Under the pieces are notes generated by a model. It ran no database searches. It worked only from the letters and a program-made list of their open reading frames with translations, and was not told the origin of the DNA. From NCBI RefSeq assembly GCF_030686865.1, contig NZ_JAQYUS010000001.1, forward strand, positions 620,001 to 684,000: 64,000 nt of DNA, given 5' to 3'. Of the stretch, positions 36,343 through 44,826 are shown piece by piece. Each line of letters starts with the position of its first letter. The stretch's first letter is position 1. The position numbers were made by a program, and so were the translations under genes. Origin of the DNA: Kaistella sp. SH40-3 (lineage in GTDB: Bacteria > Bacteroidota > Bacteroidia > Flavobacteriales > Weeksellaceae).

Positions 36343-37878
36343 TTAAACATTCCAAAACTCCCGGTCTAAACTCCGGTATTGGATTGCTTCTGAAATATGT
36401 GCAGAATTTAGCGCTTCTGTTTCTTCTAAATCGGCGATGGTACGGGAAACTTTTAATATTCTATCGTATGCTCTTGCAGAAAGATTCAGTTTTTCCATGG
36501 CGGTTTTAATGAGTGTTTGTGAATCCTGGTCTAATTCGCAGAATTTTTCAATTTCACGTGGACCCATTTGTGCGTTGTAATGAATCTCTGAATCCTTGAA
36601 TCGAGTGCTCTGAATTTCCCGTGCGATTAAAACCCGACGCCTGATGTCGTCGCTTTTTTCGCCTTTCCTTTTGTCCGCAAGTTGTTCAAATTCTACTTTT
36701 TGTACCTCGATGTGAATATCGATACGGTCGAGTAGTGGCCCCGAAAGTTTATTCATATACCGTTGCATTTCAAACTGAGACGAAGTGTTATTGGGGTCAT
36801 CGGGGAAAAAACCGCTTGGACTGGGATTCATACTTGCTACCAACATAAAACTCGCTGGATAATTCACCGTAAATTTCGCTCGGGAAATCGTGACTTCCCG
36901 ATCTTCTAAAGGTTGGCGCATTACTTCAAGAACCGTTCTTTTAAACTCGGGCATTTCGTCCAGAAATAAAACACCATTATGTGCTAGCGAAATTTCACCT
37001 GGTTGAGGGTAGCTCCCGCCGCCGACGAGTGCGACATCCGAAATAGTGTGGTGCGGGCTGCGAAAGGGGCGAACCGTCATTAAAGAAGTTTCAGTTCCAA
37101 TCTTTCCTGCGACAGAATGTATTTTTGTTGTTTCTAAGGCTTCTTTCAACGTTAATGGCGGCAAGATGGTCGGAACCCTTTTTGCAAGCATCGTTTTTCC
37201 GCTTCCTGGCGGGCCAATGAGAATAATATTGTGTCCGCCTGCTGCAGCAACTTCCATCGCACGTTTAGCAGTTTCCTGACCTTTCACTTCGGAAAAATCA
37301 TTTGGGAAATGATGAATTTTTTCCTGAAATTCTTTGCGGATATCAATCGTAGTTCGCTCCAGTGGAATACCTTCATTAAAAAAATCCACGACTTCTTTAA
37401 TATTATCAACGCCGTAAACTTCTAATTCGCTCACGATTGCGGCTTCTCGAATATTTAATTTTGGTAAGATGATTCCCTTAAATCCTTCTTCTTTTGCTTT
37501 AATGGCGATTGGCAAAACTCCTTTAATAGGCAATAATCCGCCATCCAAAGACAATTCACCCATAATAATGTATTTGCTGATATCCTCGGCGTTAATCTGC
37601 TCGGAAGCCGCCAAGATTCCCAAAGCGATGCTTAAGTCATAAGCAGAACCTTCTTTTCGCAAATCTGCCGGAGCCATGTTAATTGTGATTTTCTTGCCCG
37701 GAATTTTAAAACCGATGTTTTTTAAGGCTGCTGATATTCGGTAACTGCTTTCTTTAATCGCATTATCTGGAAGGCCGACTAAGTGATATCCCACGCCGCC
37801 CGTATCTACATTAACTTCTATGGTGATGGTTTGCGCAGAAACTCCGAAGATGGCGCTGCCGTAAATTTTTATTAACAT
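36343..37878 (-). CDS. comM: YifB/ComM-family Mg-chelatase-like AAA+ ATPase
   Basis: 511 aa. An N-terminal ChlI domain (1-190, VDTGGVGYHLVGLPDNAIKESSYRI), a AAA+ core with Walker A GPPGSGKTMLAKR and sensor segment HNGVLFLDEMPEF, and a C-terminal Mg-chelatase domain (LSARAYDRILKVSRTIADL). In transformable bacteria ComM is a branch-migration helicase that integrates incoming DNA. With dprA 2 kb away, a transformation role is plausible but not shown. Confidence 0.93.
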   Translation of the reverse strand: MLIKIYGSAIFGVSAQTITIEVNVDTGGVGYHLVGLPDNAIKESSYRISAALKNIGFKIPGKKITINMAPADLRKEGSAYDLSIALGILAASEQINAEDISKYIIMGELSLDGGLLPIKGVLPIAIKAKEEGFKGIILPKLNIREAAIVSELEVYGVDNIKEVVDFFNEGIPLERTTIDIRKEFQEKIHHFPNDFSEVKGQETAKRAMEVAAAGGHNIILIGPPGSGKTMLAKRVPTILPPLTLKEALETTKIHSVAGKIGTETSLMTVRPFRSPHHTISDVALVGGGSYPQPGEISLAHNGVLFLDEMPEFKRTVLEVMRQPLEDREVTISRAKFTVNYPASFMLVASMNPSPSGFFPDDPNNTSSQFEMQRYMNKLSGPLLDRIDIHIEVQKVEFEQLADKRKGEKSDDIRRRVLIAREIQSTRFKDSEIHYNAQMGPREIEKFCELDQDSQTLIKTAMEKLNLSARAYDRILKVSRTIADLEETEALNSAHISEAIQYRSLDREFWNV

Positions 37879-37977
37879 GGTTTGTGTTTTGAGATTAAAA
37901 TTAGCAAATTAATCTCAATCTTCTGAAAAATAATTAGTTCGGGTTTTTGAATGGGAAAAAAGAAGAAGGTTTATAAC

Positions 37978-38006
37978 CAAAAAACTCCTCAATTTCTTGA
38001 GGAGTT
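37978..38006 (-). terminator. terminator after tRNA-Val(GAC)
   Basis: Minus strand: stem AACTCCTCAA / TTGAGGAGTT followed by TTTTTT, starting 3 nt after the tRNA. Confidence 0.88.
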
Positions 38007-38008
38007 CG

Positions 38009-38083
38009 TGGGCGGTACTGGGTTCGAACCAGCGACCTCTGCGATGTCAACGCAACACTCTGAACCAACTGAGCTAACCGCCC
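38009..38083 (-). tRNA. tRNA-Val (anticodon GAC)
   Basis: Acceptor GGGCGGT / ACCGCCC, anticodon arm TTGCG-TTGACAT-CGCAG giving GAC. No CCA encoded. No TAnnTTTG box lies between it and the terminator of the tRNA upstream. Confidence 0.93.
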
Positions 38084-38090
38084 TAAATTA

Positions 38091-38118
38091 AGAAAAACCT
38101 CAGCATAAACTGAGGTTT
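38091..38118 (-). terminator. terminator-like hairpin after tRNA-Val(UAC) copy 1
   Basis: Minus strand: AAACCTCAG / CTGAGGTTT then TTTTT, lying between tRNA-Val(UAC) copy 1 and tRNA-Val(GAC). Confidence 0.75.
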
Positions 38119-38124
38119 CTTGGG

Positions 38125-38199
38125 TGGGCCCTGAGGGATTCGAACCCCCGACCCTCTCGGTGTAAACGAGATGCTCTGAACCAACTGAGCTAAGAGCCC
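38125..38199 (-). tRNA. tRNA-Val (anticodon UAC), copy 1
   Basis: Acceptor GGGCTCT / AGGGCCC, anticodon arm TCTCG-TTTACAC-CGAGA giving TAC. Identical over its whole length to the copy at 38345. Confidence 0.94.
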
Positions 38200-38233
38200 G
38201 ATACCATTTTTGATGTTTCAAATTTTGGTTTTG

Positions 38234-38241
38234 CAAATATA
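38234..38241 (-). promoter_or_regulatory. -7 box of tRNA-Val copy 1
   Basis: Minus strand TATATTTG, 35 nt before the tRNA. Confidence 0.6.
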
Positions 38242-38314
38242 CAATTTTTTTTTAATTACACTAATTTTTTTAAATTTTGTGCACGGTCTTATACAACTGT
38301 CTTAAAAATAAAAA

Positions 38315-38338
38315 AAACCTCAGAATAAACTGAGGTTT
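38315..38338 (-). terminator. terminator-like hairpin after tRNA-Val(UAC) copy 2
   Basis: The same stem as copy 1 (one base differs in the loop), with a longer T-rich tail on the minus strand. Confidence 0.8.
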
Positions 38339-38344
38339 CTTGGG

Positions 38345-38419
38345 TGGGCCCTGAGGGATTCGAACCCCCGACCCTCTCGGTGTAAACGAGATGCTCTGAA
38401 CCAACTGAGCTAAGAGCCC
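38345..38419 (-). tRNA. tRNA-Val (anticodon UAC), copy 2
   Basis: Same sequence as copy 1. It has its own -7 box at 38454 and its own terminator at 38315, so each copy is a complete transcription unit. Confidence 0.94.
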
Positions 38420-38453
38420 GATACCATTTTTGATGTTTCAAATTTTGGTTCGG

Positions 38454-38461
38454 CAAATGTA
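38454..38461 (-). promoter_or_regulatory. -7 box of tRNA-Val copy 2
   Basis: Minus strand TACATTTG, 35 nt before the tRNA, in the same place as in copy 1. Confidence 0.6.
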
Positions 38462-38471
38462 CAGAAAATTT

Positions 38472-39710
38472 CTAATGTCGCAAATTTTTTTCTAAAAATT
38501 CTCCGACTACAAAGTTGCTTCCGCCAATAAAAATCATTTCTTCTTTTTTAAGTTGTTGTTTTGCAAAAAGATAGGCTTCTTGTATCGTATCAAAAATTTT
38601 ATAATTTATTTTCGATTTTTTTAATAATTCTTCATAATCCTTTGGTTGTCGGCCTCGATTGTTGGATGGTTTTGCAAAATAAAAGGTTGAATTGGTTGGA
38701 AGAATCTGTAAAACTTCATCAATGTTCTTCTCTGCTACGAATCCTAAAACAATATGTTTGACTCTTTTAATGGAGTTGAGCTGTGCAAATACCAATTCTA
38801 ACCCTGCTTGATTATGTGCGGTATCGCAAATAATTAGTGGATCTTGCGAAAACTCGAACCAGCGACCGATGAAATTGGTACTTTTATGAACCTGTAAAAG
38901 TCCTGCTTCAATATCTCTTTCTGAAATTTCAATTCCTAAGTTTTGTAGTTCTTTAATGATCGCCAAAACAACTTTAATATTCTTTTGCTGATAATTTCCT
39001 TTTAGATCAGATTTTATATTTGTCTCAATTAATGTAGCATCAATAAATTCTGAATTTTGTTCGGTTGCTTTTTCTTTAATGATCTTCAAAACAAGGGCAT
39101 CTTCAGTTCCCGAAATAATGGGAATACTAGGTTTGATAATTCCGGCTTTTTCGCGGGTAATTTCTTCAATCGTGTTTCCTAAAAGATCCTGGTGATCCAA
39201 AGCGACATTAGTAATCGCTGAAATAAGCGGAGTGATGATATTAGTGGAATCTAATCTGCCCCCCAAACCAACTTCGATAATGGCATAATCTACTTTCTTT
39301 TGGAAGAAATATTCAAAAGCCATAATAGTGGTAAATTCGAAAAAAGAAGGCGTTATTTCTTTGGGTAAATTTCTTAGTTTTTGAATGAAATGATAAACGA
39401 ATTCTTTGTCACAATTCTCTCCATTGATTTTTATTCTTTCTGTAAAATCGATGAGGTGTGGGGAATTGTAGAGTCCAGTCTTGTAACCGGCTTCTTGTAA
39501 AACAGAAGAGAGCATATTACTGGTAGAACCCTTTCCGTTGGTTCCGCCAATGTGAATTATTTTAAGTTTCTCTTGAGGATTACCAAAGAGTTTGCAGAGT
39601 TTTATAATGTTTTCCAAACCAGGTTTGTAAGCCTTTTTTCCATCGGTTTGGTAACTTGGTATTTGTACGAAAAGCCAGTCTATCGCTTCTTGGTATTGCT
39701 GATTTGTCAT
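38472..39710 (-). CDS. folC: bifunctional folylpolyglutamate synthase / dihydrofolate synthase
   Basis: 412 aa. Joins glutamate to dihydropteroate and to folates, in the cytoplasm. The P-loop GGTNGKGSTSNML (about 55-67), SPHLIDFTERIKING, the VGLGGRLDSTN motif and the C-terminal Mur-ligase-like part are present. Preceded by a -7 box at 39782 and a 355-bp gap from tonB. Confidence 0.95.
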   Translation of the reverse strand: MTNQQYQEAIDWLFVQIPSYQTDGKKAYKPGLENIIKLCKLFGNPQEKLKIIHIGGTNGKGSTSNMLSSVLQEAGYKTGLYNSPHLIDFTERIKINGENCDKEFVYHFIQKLRNLPKEITPSFFEFTTIMAFEYFFQKKVDYAIIEVGLGGRLDSTNIITPLISAITNVALDHQDLLGNTIEEITREKAGIIKPSIPIISGTEDALVLKIIKEKATEQNSEFIDATLIETNIKSDLKGNYQQKNIKVVLAIIKELQNLGIEISERDIEAGLLQVHKSTNFIGRWFEFSQDPLIICDTAHNQAGLELVFAQLNSIKRVKHIVLGFVAEKNIDEVLQILPTNSTFYFAKPSNNRGRQPKDYEELLKKSKINYKIFDTIQEAYLFAKQQLKKEEMIFIGGSNFVVGEFLEKNLRH

Positions 39711-40065
39711 GGTGCAAAAGTCCTGAAAGTTTTTAATATCTAAATAAAATTCTTATCGTAAAGTCGAAAAGATTTTATCTGCAAATGTACCTTTTTGGTC
39801 TTTGCTAGATTAGAAAATAAAGTTCAAATAAATAGAATGAACTCCTCTTTTGCAGATTCGCAAATTATTTTTGCTTTGCAGATGGTTTTGATTTGCCGGT
39901 ACTGCGACCAACCTGAGGATGTTATTTTTGCTTTCTTTATTTGAATCATCGAACCATTCGATAGGTTAATGTCAAACTCTTTTTACAAAATAAATGATAG
40001 TTGAAATGTTGCTCTTAATTTTAAATAAATCGAGAAAGATAGGCGGATAAATCGTTCCAAAAATT
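39711..40065. other. gap between tonB and folC
   Basis: Apart from the folC -7 box I see no RNA gene or strong hairpin. One 41-codon minus-strand frame (39824-39949) exists but has no supporting signal. Base composition is like the rest of the window. Confidence 0.5.
39782..39789 (-). promoter_or_regulatory. -7 box of folC
   Basis: Minus strand TACATTTG, 71 nt before the folC ATG. Confidence 0.45.
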
Positions 40066-40941
40066 TTAAAAAGTAATACTGTAAGTTCCTGTAGAGGAGG
40101 TGTTCGCTTTTTCTGCTTTCACGTATTTTTTTACCCAACTCAAAGAAGTCGAGACCATACATGGATCGGAATTACCGCCTGAACGCCTTGCGGAAATTAC
40201 ATTACCGGCTTTATCTACCGTATAAGCGATATTAATGGTGCCACTCGCCGAACAATTATGCGCCGGTTGCGCGCCGCCACGTCCCATGGTTCCGGGGATA
40301 AAGCCAACTAATTTTCTGTCGATGCCAACTTTGCTGTCGCCATTTCCATCCCCACCTAAAGGATCACCGGCATTGCCAGTTGTTCCAGTAGTTCCCTGAG
40401 TTCCGGTTTTGGTACCACGACCTTTCAAAAGATTCCCAACTGCTGCAGTTCCTTTGCCATCGCCAGTTCCAGTGTTGGAGTTAGGAGTGGTCGCTTTGGC
40501 AGGGCTTGCCTTGGCTGGAGTTGTTTTCGGAGTTGCAGATTTGGTCGGCGTTTTAGGTGCTGTCTTTTCTAATTTTTCTGCTTTCGGTGCAGTTATTTTT
40601 GGATTATTCCCAGTGATGATTTTTTCTTTCACCACAGGCTTTACTATTTCTTTTACGGGTTCAGGCTTTGCTTCGGGAACGGTCTCCTGAACAGGTTCTG
40701 TAACTTCTGAATTAGCGGCTAAACTTCCGTCTTGATTAGCGGGTTCTTCAATTTCTGCACCGTCTCTGTTGTCACCAAAATTAACAAGCATGGTTGTAAC
40801 TTGCTCTGGTTTTTCGGTGATTTTGGTAAACTTATAAAAGAATATGCCCAAGAATAACAATAGCGAAATAAGGAACGTAATAATTACGCTTCTTCTTCGG
40901 TCTTTCTCTTCGTTCTTTTTATGTTGAATGGTATAATGCAT
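40066..40941 (-). CDS. tonB: energy transducer, TonB-like
   Basis: 291 aa. A basic N-terminus (KKNEEKDRRR), one transmembrane helix (about 18-37), then a long Pro/Lys/Glu/Thr-rich periplasmic spacer (about 60-190, EPVKEIVKPVVKEK, then TPKTTPAKASPAKA). A C-terminal domain (about 222-291) contains GTINIAYTVDKAGNVISARRSGG and two Cys. Links ExbB-ExbD to outer-membrane receptors. The C-terminal sequence is of the AgmX/TonB-like type seen in Bacteroidota rather than the classical E. coli one. Third gene of exbB-exbD-tonB. Confidence 0.87.
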   Translation of the reverse strand: MHYTIQHKKNEEKDRRRSVIITFLISLLLFLGIFFYKFTKITEKPEQVTTMLVNFGDNRDGAEIEEPANQDGSLAANSEVTEPVQETVPEAKPEPVKEIVKPVVKEKIITGNNPKITAPKAEKLEKTAPKTPTKSATPKTTPAKASPAKATTPNSNTGTGDGKGTAAVGNLLKGRGTKTGTQGTTGTTGNAGDPLGGDGNGDSKVGIDRKLVGFIPGTMGRGGAQPAHNCSASGTINIAYTVDKAGNVISARRSGGNSDPCMVSTSLSWVKKYVKAEKANTSSTGTYSITF

Positions 40942-40974
40942 TTTTACGGAATTCTTTATAAAGAATTAATCGTT

Positions 40975-41373
40975 CTATTTTTCTTGAGTGGTTGCAATTG
41001 CTAAATTATAATGATGATTTTCTGCAATTCCCATCACGAAAACAACATCTTTATGTTTGGTGTTTTCATCGGCTCTGATGGTGAATGAAGGTTTTTCTTC
41101 ATCTTTCAAGGTCGAAACCAAATACTCTTCTAATTGTTCTTTCGGGATTTCCTTATCGTTTACAAAATACTTGCCGTCTTCTTTAATCGTTACCACCGAT
41201 GGATCCTGAACGCTTGGGTTCTTGGTATCTGCTGTTGGTAATTTTACTTCAATTGAACTTTGGCTTATAGCAGAACTGGTAATCATAAAGAAAATCAACA
41301 ACAGGAAAATAATATCTGTCATCGACGCCATGCTGAACTCGGCGTTGACTCTGTTTTTTCTTTTCAATTCCAT
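40975..41373 (-). CDS. exbD: biopolymer transport protein ExbD
   Basis: 132 aa, one transmembrane helix. The proton-accepting Asp lies in SMTDIIFLLLIFFMITS (about 17-33), followed by a periplasmic domain. Works with ExbB to convert proton flow into TonB motion. Starts one base after exbB ends. Confidence 0.95.
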   Translation of the reverse strand: MELKRKNRVNAEFSMASMTDIIFLLLIFFMITSSAISQSSIEVKLPTADTKNPSVQDPSVVTIKEDGKYFVNDKEIPKEQLEEYLVSTLKDEEKPSFTIRADENTKHKDVVFVMGIAENHHYNLAIATTQEK

Positions 41374-41374
41374 A

Positions 41375-42055
41375 TTATAGTGGGGTATTTAAGGTATCCA
41401 AAAAGTCATTGACATGGGTTTGAATTTTTAAAACCAAACGGTCTACATTGGTTACCAAAATATTATAGAAAAAATAAGCGGGGATTCCGATAAACAAACC
41501 GACCGCAGTTGTTGCCATCGCGGTATAAATTCCAGATGCTAACAATTTTGGACTTACCGCACCGGTTACATTTGAGATTTCGAAAAACGCCATAATCATT
41601 CCGACAACCGTTCCTAAGAATCCTAACATTGGTGCTGCTCCTGAAGCAGATGCTAATATGTTTAAATTTTTCTCCAGTTTGGAAACTTCTAACTGACCTT
41701 GATTTTGCATTGCATTTGAAATGTCAGAAATCGGTCTGCCGATTCGGGCTAAACCTTTTTCAATCATTCTTGCTTCTGGCGAATCAATGGTTTTGCAATA
41801 GTCAATCGCTGTGGTGATTTTACCTTCCTGAACGAAATCTTTAATGTTTTCTAAAAAATTAGGAGTTTGTTTTGAAGCCCTTTTGATGAAAAAATATCTT
41901 TCTAAAAAGATGTAAAGTGCCAAAATTCCTAAAAGAAAAATAGCAATCATAATTATGTTTCCGACGAGTCCGCCGCCAAAAAGGATTTCCCAAAGTGAAA
42001 AAACGTGCGTTTCTGTAGTGGTATTGATGATTTGCGTTGGAGTTTGTAAAAACAT
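41375..42055 (-). CDS. exbB: ExbB/TolQ-type proton channel
   Basis: 226 aa, three transmembrane helices (about 28-50, 135-160, 175-200). The signature ASASGAAPMLGFLGTVVGMIMAF and YTAMATTAVGLFIGIPAYFFYN are present. First gene of exbB-exbD-tonB; its promoter carries an inverted repeat. Confidence 0.95.
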   Translation of the reverse strand: MFLQTPTQIINTTTETHVFSLWEILFGGGLVGNIIMIAIFLLGILALYIFLERYFFIKRASKQTPNFLENIKDFVQEGKITTAIDYCKTIDSPEARMIEKGLARIGRPISDISNAMQNQGQLEVSKLEKNLNILASASGAAPMLGFLGTVVGMIMAFFEISNVTGAVSPKLLASGIYTAMATTAVGLFIGIPAYFFYNILVTNVDRLVLKIQTHVNDFLDTLNTPL

Positions 42056-42084
42056 ATTTTTGTTTTGATTTTTAGATTGAACGT

Positions 42085-42117
42085 CAAAAATACCTTAATA
42101 TTACAGATTTTAAGGTA
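42085..42117 (-). promoter_or_regulatory. exbB promoter with overlapping inverted repeat (operator candidate)
   Basis: Minus strand: TACCTTAA (42117-42110), 11 nt, TTAAGGTA (42098-42091), directly running into the -7 box TATTTTTG (42092-42085). A repressor bound here would block the polymerase. Confidence 0.6.
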
Positions 42118-42148
42118 ATTATTTAAATTTTGCAATAAATAAATAGAA

Positions 42149-42610
42149 TTAGTCTTCGTCTACGATAATTTCGTCTTGCTTAAAATTACATTTTAACTTA
42201 AACGGAATTGGCTCTTCAGAACCCGTGTAGAAATCAGTGATATTCCCTTCCCAGAACAGTTCTAATTCACCAGAAGCATCATTTTTGAAAACGAGTTTGC
42301 TGTCTGTAAGAAAAACATCTTCATCGTCAAAGAGATCTACGCCAGTGAAATTGTCTGCGTCTTCACCATTAATTTCGAAAGTTTTGCCTACCAATTCAGC
42401 ATCCTCAATCGGCATATCGAAAACATTTATCGAAATCTGAGGGAAATGATATTGCAAAGAATCATCATCTACATGATCCAAGGAATCATCGGTGATGATT
42501 TCTACTTCTAAAAAATGTTGAGTATTGCTGTAAACAGCTTTGCAATAAGTATTCTGGATGTGGTATTTTAGGGTTTCATCCGGATGATAGATTTTTAAAA
42601 TCCCTTTCAT
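42149..42610 (-). CDS. small acidic protein of unknown function
   Basis: 153 aa from ATG 42610 (MKGILKIYHPDETLKYHIQN); the frame continues to 42685 but crosses a promoter box, so the inner start is chosen. Very acidic, no signal peptide, no transmembrane segment; alternating short strands (HFLEVEIITDD, SGELELFWEGNITDFYTG) suggest a soluble beta-rich protein. It lies 93 bp upstream of exbB on the same strand, with its own promoter. I do not recognise a family. Confidence 0.75.
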   Translation of the reverse strand: MKGILKIYHPDETLKYHIQNTYCKAVYSNTQHFLEVEIITDDSLDHVDDDSLQYHFPQISINVFDMPIEDAELVGKTFEINGEDADNFTGVDLFDDEDVFLTDSKLVFKNDASGELELFWEGNITDFYTGSEEPIPFKLKCNFKQDEIIVDED

Positions 42611-42656
42611 TTCTATTAGGAAAAATTGTGTTATGTATTCAGCGAAACTGATAGAA

Positions 42657-42664
42657 CAAAGATA
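42657..42664 (-). promoter_or_regulatory. -7 box upstream of the small acidic protein
   Basis: Minus strand TATCTTTG, 46 nt before the chosen ATG and inside the longer frame, supporting the shorter start. Confidence 0.5.
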
Positions 42665-42794
42665 AAAAATAGATTGATTGCGCAAAATTATTTATCACTA
42701 ATTTAAATCCTGTATAAATAGTGATCGAACTTTAATTCTTAATCGTTATACTTTAAACAAAAAAAATTAATTTAGCATCTTTAAAATTATAATA

Positions 42795-44588
42795 ATGAAA
42801 AACTTACTATACGCTTCTATCCTCGGATTTGGAATTGCTGCTGGTTTTACGAGTTGTAAAAAATCGGACTCTCCATTAACCAAAGTTACACCGATTGAAG
42901 TTGATTCTATTGCGGCTGATTACTACGAGAACTATTTGAAACTTTATCCTTTGGAAGCTACTTCCCAAGGAGATTTGCGTTATAATGATCAGTTGCCGAT
43001 AAATATTGATAAAGATTTTATTTCGGGCGAAATCTCATTTTATAATTCGGTTCAAAATCAATTAAAGAAACTGGATTATAAATCCTTGAACGATGATGAT
43101 AAAACGGTATATGATGTTTTAGATTATACTTTGAAAGATAAAATTGAGCGATATGCGTATCACCCGGAATATATTCCTTTTACTCAGTTTGGTGGTTTGC
43201 CCCTTGATTTTCCATTGTTGGGAAGCGGGGAGGGAAGTCAACCTTTTAAAACAGAAAAAGATTATGAAGATTGGTTGAAGAGAATGGAGAAGTTTCCAGA
43301 ATGGATGGATACTGCAGAAGGAAATTTCCGGGAAGGAATAAAGAACAGTTTTGTCTTGCCGAAGAAATTGGTAGCGAAAATGATTCCTCAAATGAAGGCA
43401 GAAGAATTAACAAGTTCTGATTTCGATACCAATATTTTTTATGGTCCGGTTAAAAATTTTCCTAAAAGTTTTAGCAATGCACAAAAACAAAAACTGACCG
43501 CTGCTTACAAAGAGGTTGTTTCTAAAAAAATTGTTCCGGCTTATACCAAAATGGGAACTTTTCTGGAAAATGAATATTTACCGAAAGCAAGAAATAGCGA
43601 TGGAATTAATGCGTTACCAAAAGGAAATGAGATTTATGCTTACTACGCAAAAAGTTGGACAACAACGACTAAAACTCCGGAGGAGATTAATAAAATCGGT
43701 TTAGAACAGGTTGCAATGCTTCGGGCAGAAATGGAGAAAGTAAAACAGCAACTTGGTTTTACCGGAACGCTAGAAGAGTTTATTACTCACGTACAGTCTG
43801 ATCCCAAAGCGATGCCTTATAAAACGGAGAAGGAAGTGATTGCTGGATTTAATGGGATTTTGAACAAAATAAAACCAAAATTAAGTTCCATGTTTGGGGT
43901 AACTCCGATCACTCCTTTTGAAATTCGGCAAACCGAAAAATTTAGGGAAGCAACCGCAAGTGCCGAATACATTCAGGGAACTCCGGACGGAAAACGACCG
44001 GGAATTTTCTACATTCCAATTCCCGATCCTGCGAAATTTAATGTGACTTCTGGCATGGAATCGCTATTTCTGCATGAGGCAATTCCGGGACATCATTACC
44101 AGGTTTCGTTGCAGCAGGAAAACACCAAACTTCCTAAATTTATGCGCTTTGGCTGGTTCGGAGCTTATGGCGAAGGTTGGGCGCATTATTGTGAAACTCT
44201 AGGTCCAGAGTTTGGTTTGTACACGGATCCTTATCAGCAAATGGGTTATTTGAGCGATCAAATGCTGCGAGCTGTTCGACTAGTTATTGATACAGGTTTG
44301 CATACCGGGACTATGAATCGCGAAGAAGCCATTAAATATTTCTTAAGCAATATTTCCTACGATGAAGCAAGTGCAACTGCCGAAATAGAGCGATATATGG
44401 CAATGCCTGGACAAGCGCTCGGTTATAAAATCGGATCTTTGAAAATCCGTGAACTGCGCGATAGATATACGAAAGAATTAGGCAGCAAATTTAGTTTGGC
44501 GAAATTTCACGATGAGGTTTTAAATCAGGGTTGTTTGCCATTAGATGTTCTCGACCGTAAAATGGAAAACTGGGCAAAAAAGCAGTAA
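42795..44588 (+). CDS. DUF885-family lipoprotein, putative metallopeptidase
   Basis: 597 aa. Lipoprotein signal ending FTSCKK (Cys21). The DUF885 hallmark HEAIPGHHYQ (H427, E428, H433, H434) is intact, followed by GEGWAHYCETLG, which carries the likely third zinc ligand. Members are thought to be zinc carboxypeptidase-like enzymes; the substrate is unknown. Single gene with a possible terminator at 44604. Confidence 0.92.
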   Translation: MKNLLYASILGFGIAAGFTSCKKSDSPLTKVTPIEVDSIAADYYENYLKLYPLEATSQGDLRYNDQLPINIDKDFISGEISFYNSVQNQLKKLDYKSLNDDDKTVYDVLDYTLKDKIERYAYHPEYIPFTQFGGLPLDFPLLGSGEGSQPFKTEKDYEDWLKRMEKFPEWMDTAEGNFREGIKNSFVLPKKLVAKMIPQMKAEELTSSDFDTNIFYGPVKNFPKSFSNAQKQKLTAAYKEVVSKKIVPAYTKMGTFLENEYLPKARNSDGINALPKGNEIYAYYAKSWTTTTKTPEEINKIGLEQVAMLRAEMEKVKQQLGFTGTLEEFITHVQSDPKAMPYKTEKEVIAGFNGILNKIKPKLSSMFGVTPITPFEIRQTEKFREATASAEYIQGTPDGKRPGIFYIPIPDPAKFNVTSGMESLFLHEAIPGHHYQVSLQQENTKLPKFMRFGWFGAYGEGWAHYCETLGPEFGLYTDPYQQMGYLSDQMLRAVRLVIDTGLHTGTMNREEAIKYFLSNISYDEASATAEIERYMAMPGQALGYKIGSLKIRELRDRYTKELGSKFSLAKFHDEVLNQGCLPLDVLDRKMENWAKKQ

Positions 44589-44603
44589 AAATTTTAGTGA
44601 TAA

Positions 44604-44640
44604 CAATGAATAATCCGTTGAACTATTTAACGGATTTGTT
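44604..44640 (+). terminator. possible terminator after the DUF885 gene
   Basis: Stem AATCCGTT / AACGGATT (44612-44619, 44629-44636) with outer TAACAA / TTGTTA pairing; only a weak T run follows. Confidence 0.5.
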
Positions 44641-44826
44641 ATTTTCTGTAATATTAATTAGTAATGATTATCTTTTAAATAGAATGTCATAATAAAGGAG
44701 ATTCTTTTAAATGGTTATTCGCGATATTTAAAATATTAAAAAAGAACTATTAAAAAAGTATTTTTACAAGTCAGATTTTGATCATTTATGGATGCCAACT
44801 TTGATAACATTTGCTTGCACCTTTAA
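44641..44826. other. AT-rich gap upstream of receiver pseudogene
   Basis: No intact frame or clear RNA signal. Possibly the decayed 5' part of the receiver gene or of an upstream gene; no residues could be aligned with confidence. Confidence 0.4.

Larger units (their letters stand above)
38093..38463. repeat. tandem duplication of a tRNA-Val transcription unit
   Basis: 38093-38231 and 38313-38451 match except for one base in the hairpin loop; similarity continues with a few changes through the -7 boxes (to about 38243 and 38463). Offset 220 bp. Confidence 0.92.

Noticed and set aside
38009-38419. tRNA duplication as phage or island attachment site
   Set aside because: The repeat includes the promoter and terminator, the copies are adjacent, and no integrase or foreign gene lies between them.
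39824-39949. 41-codon minus-strand frame between tonB and folC
   Set aside because: No promoter at a sensible distance, no family pattern, and frames of this length are expected by chance.
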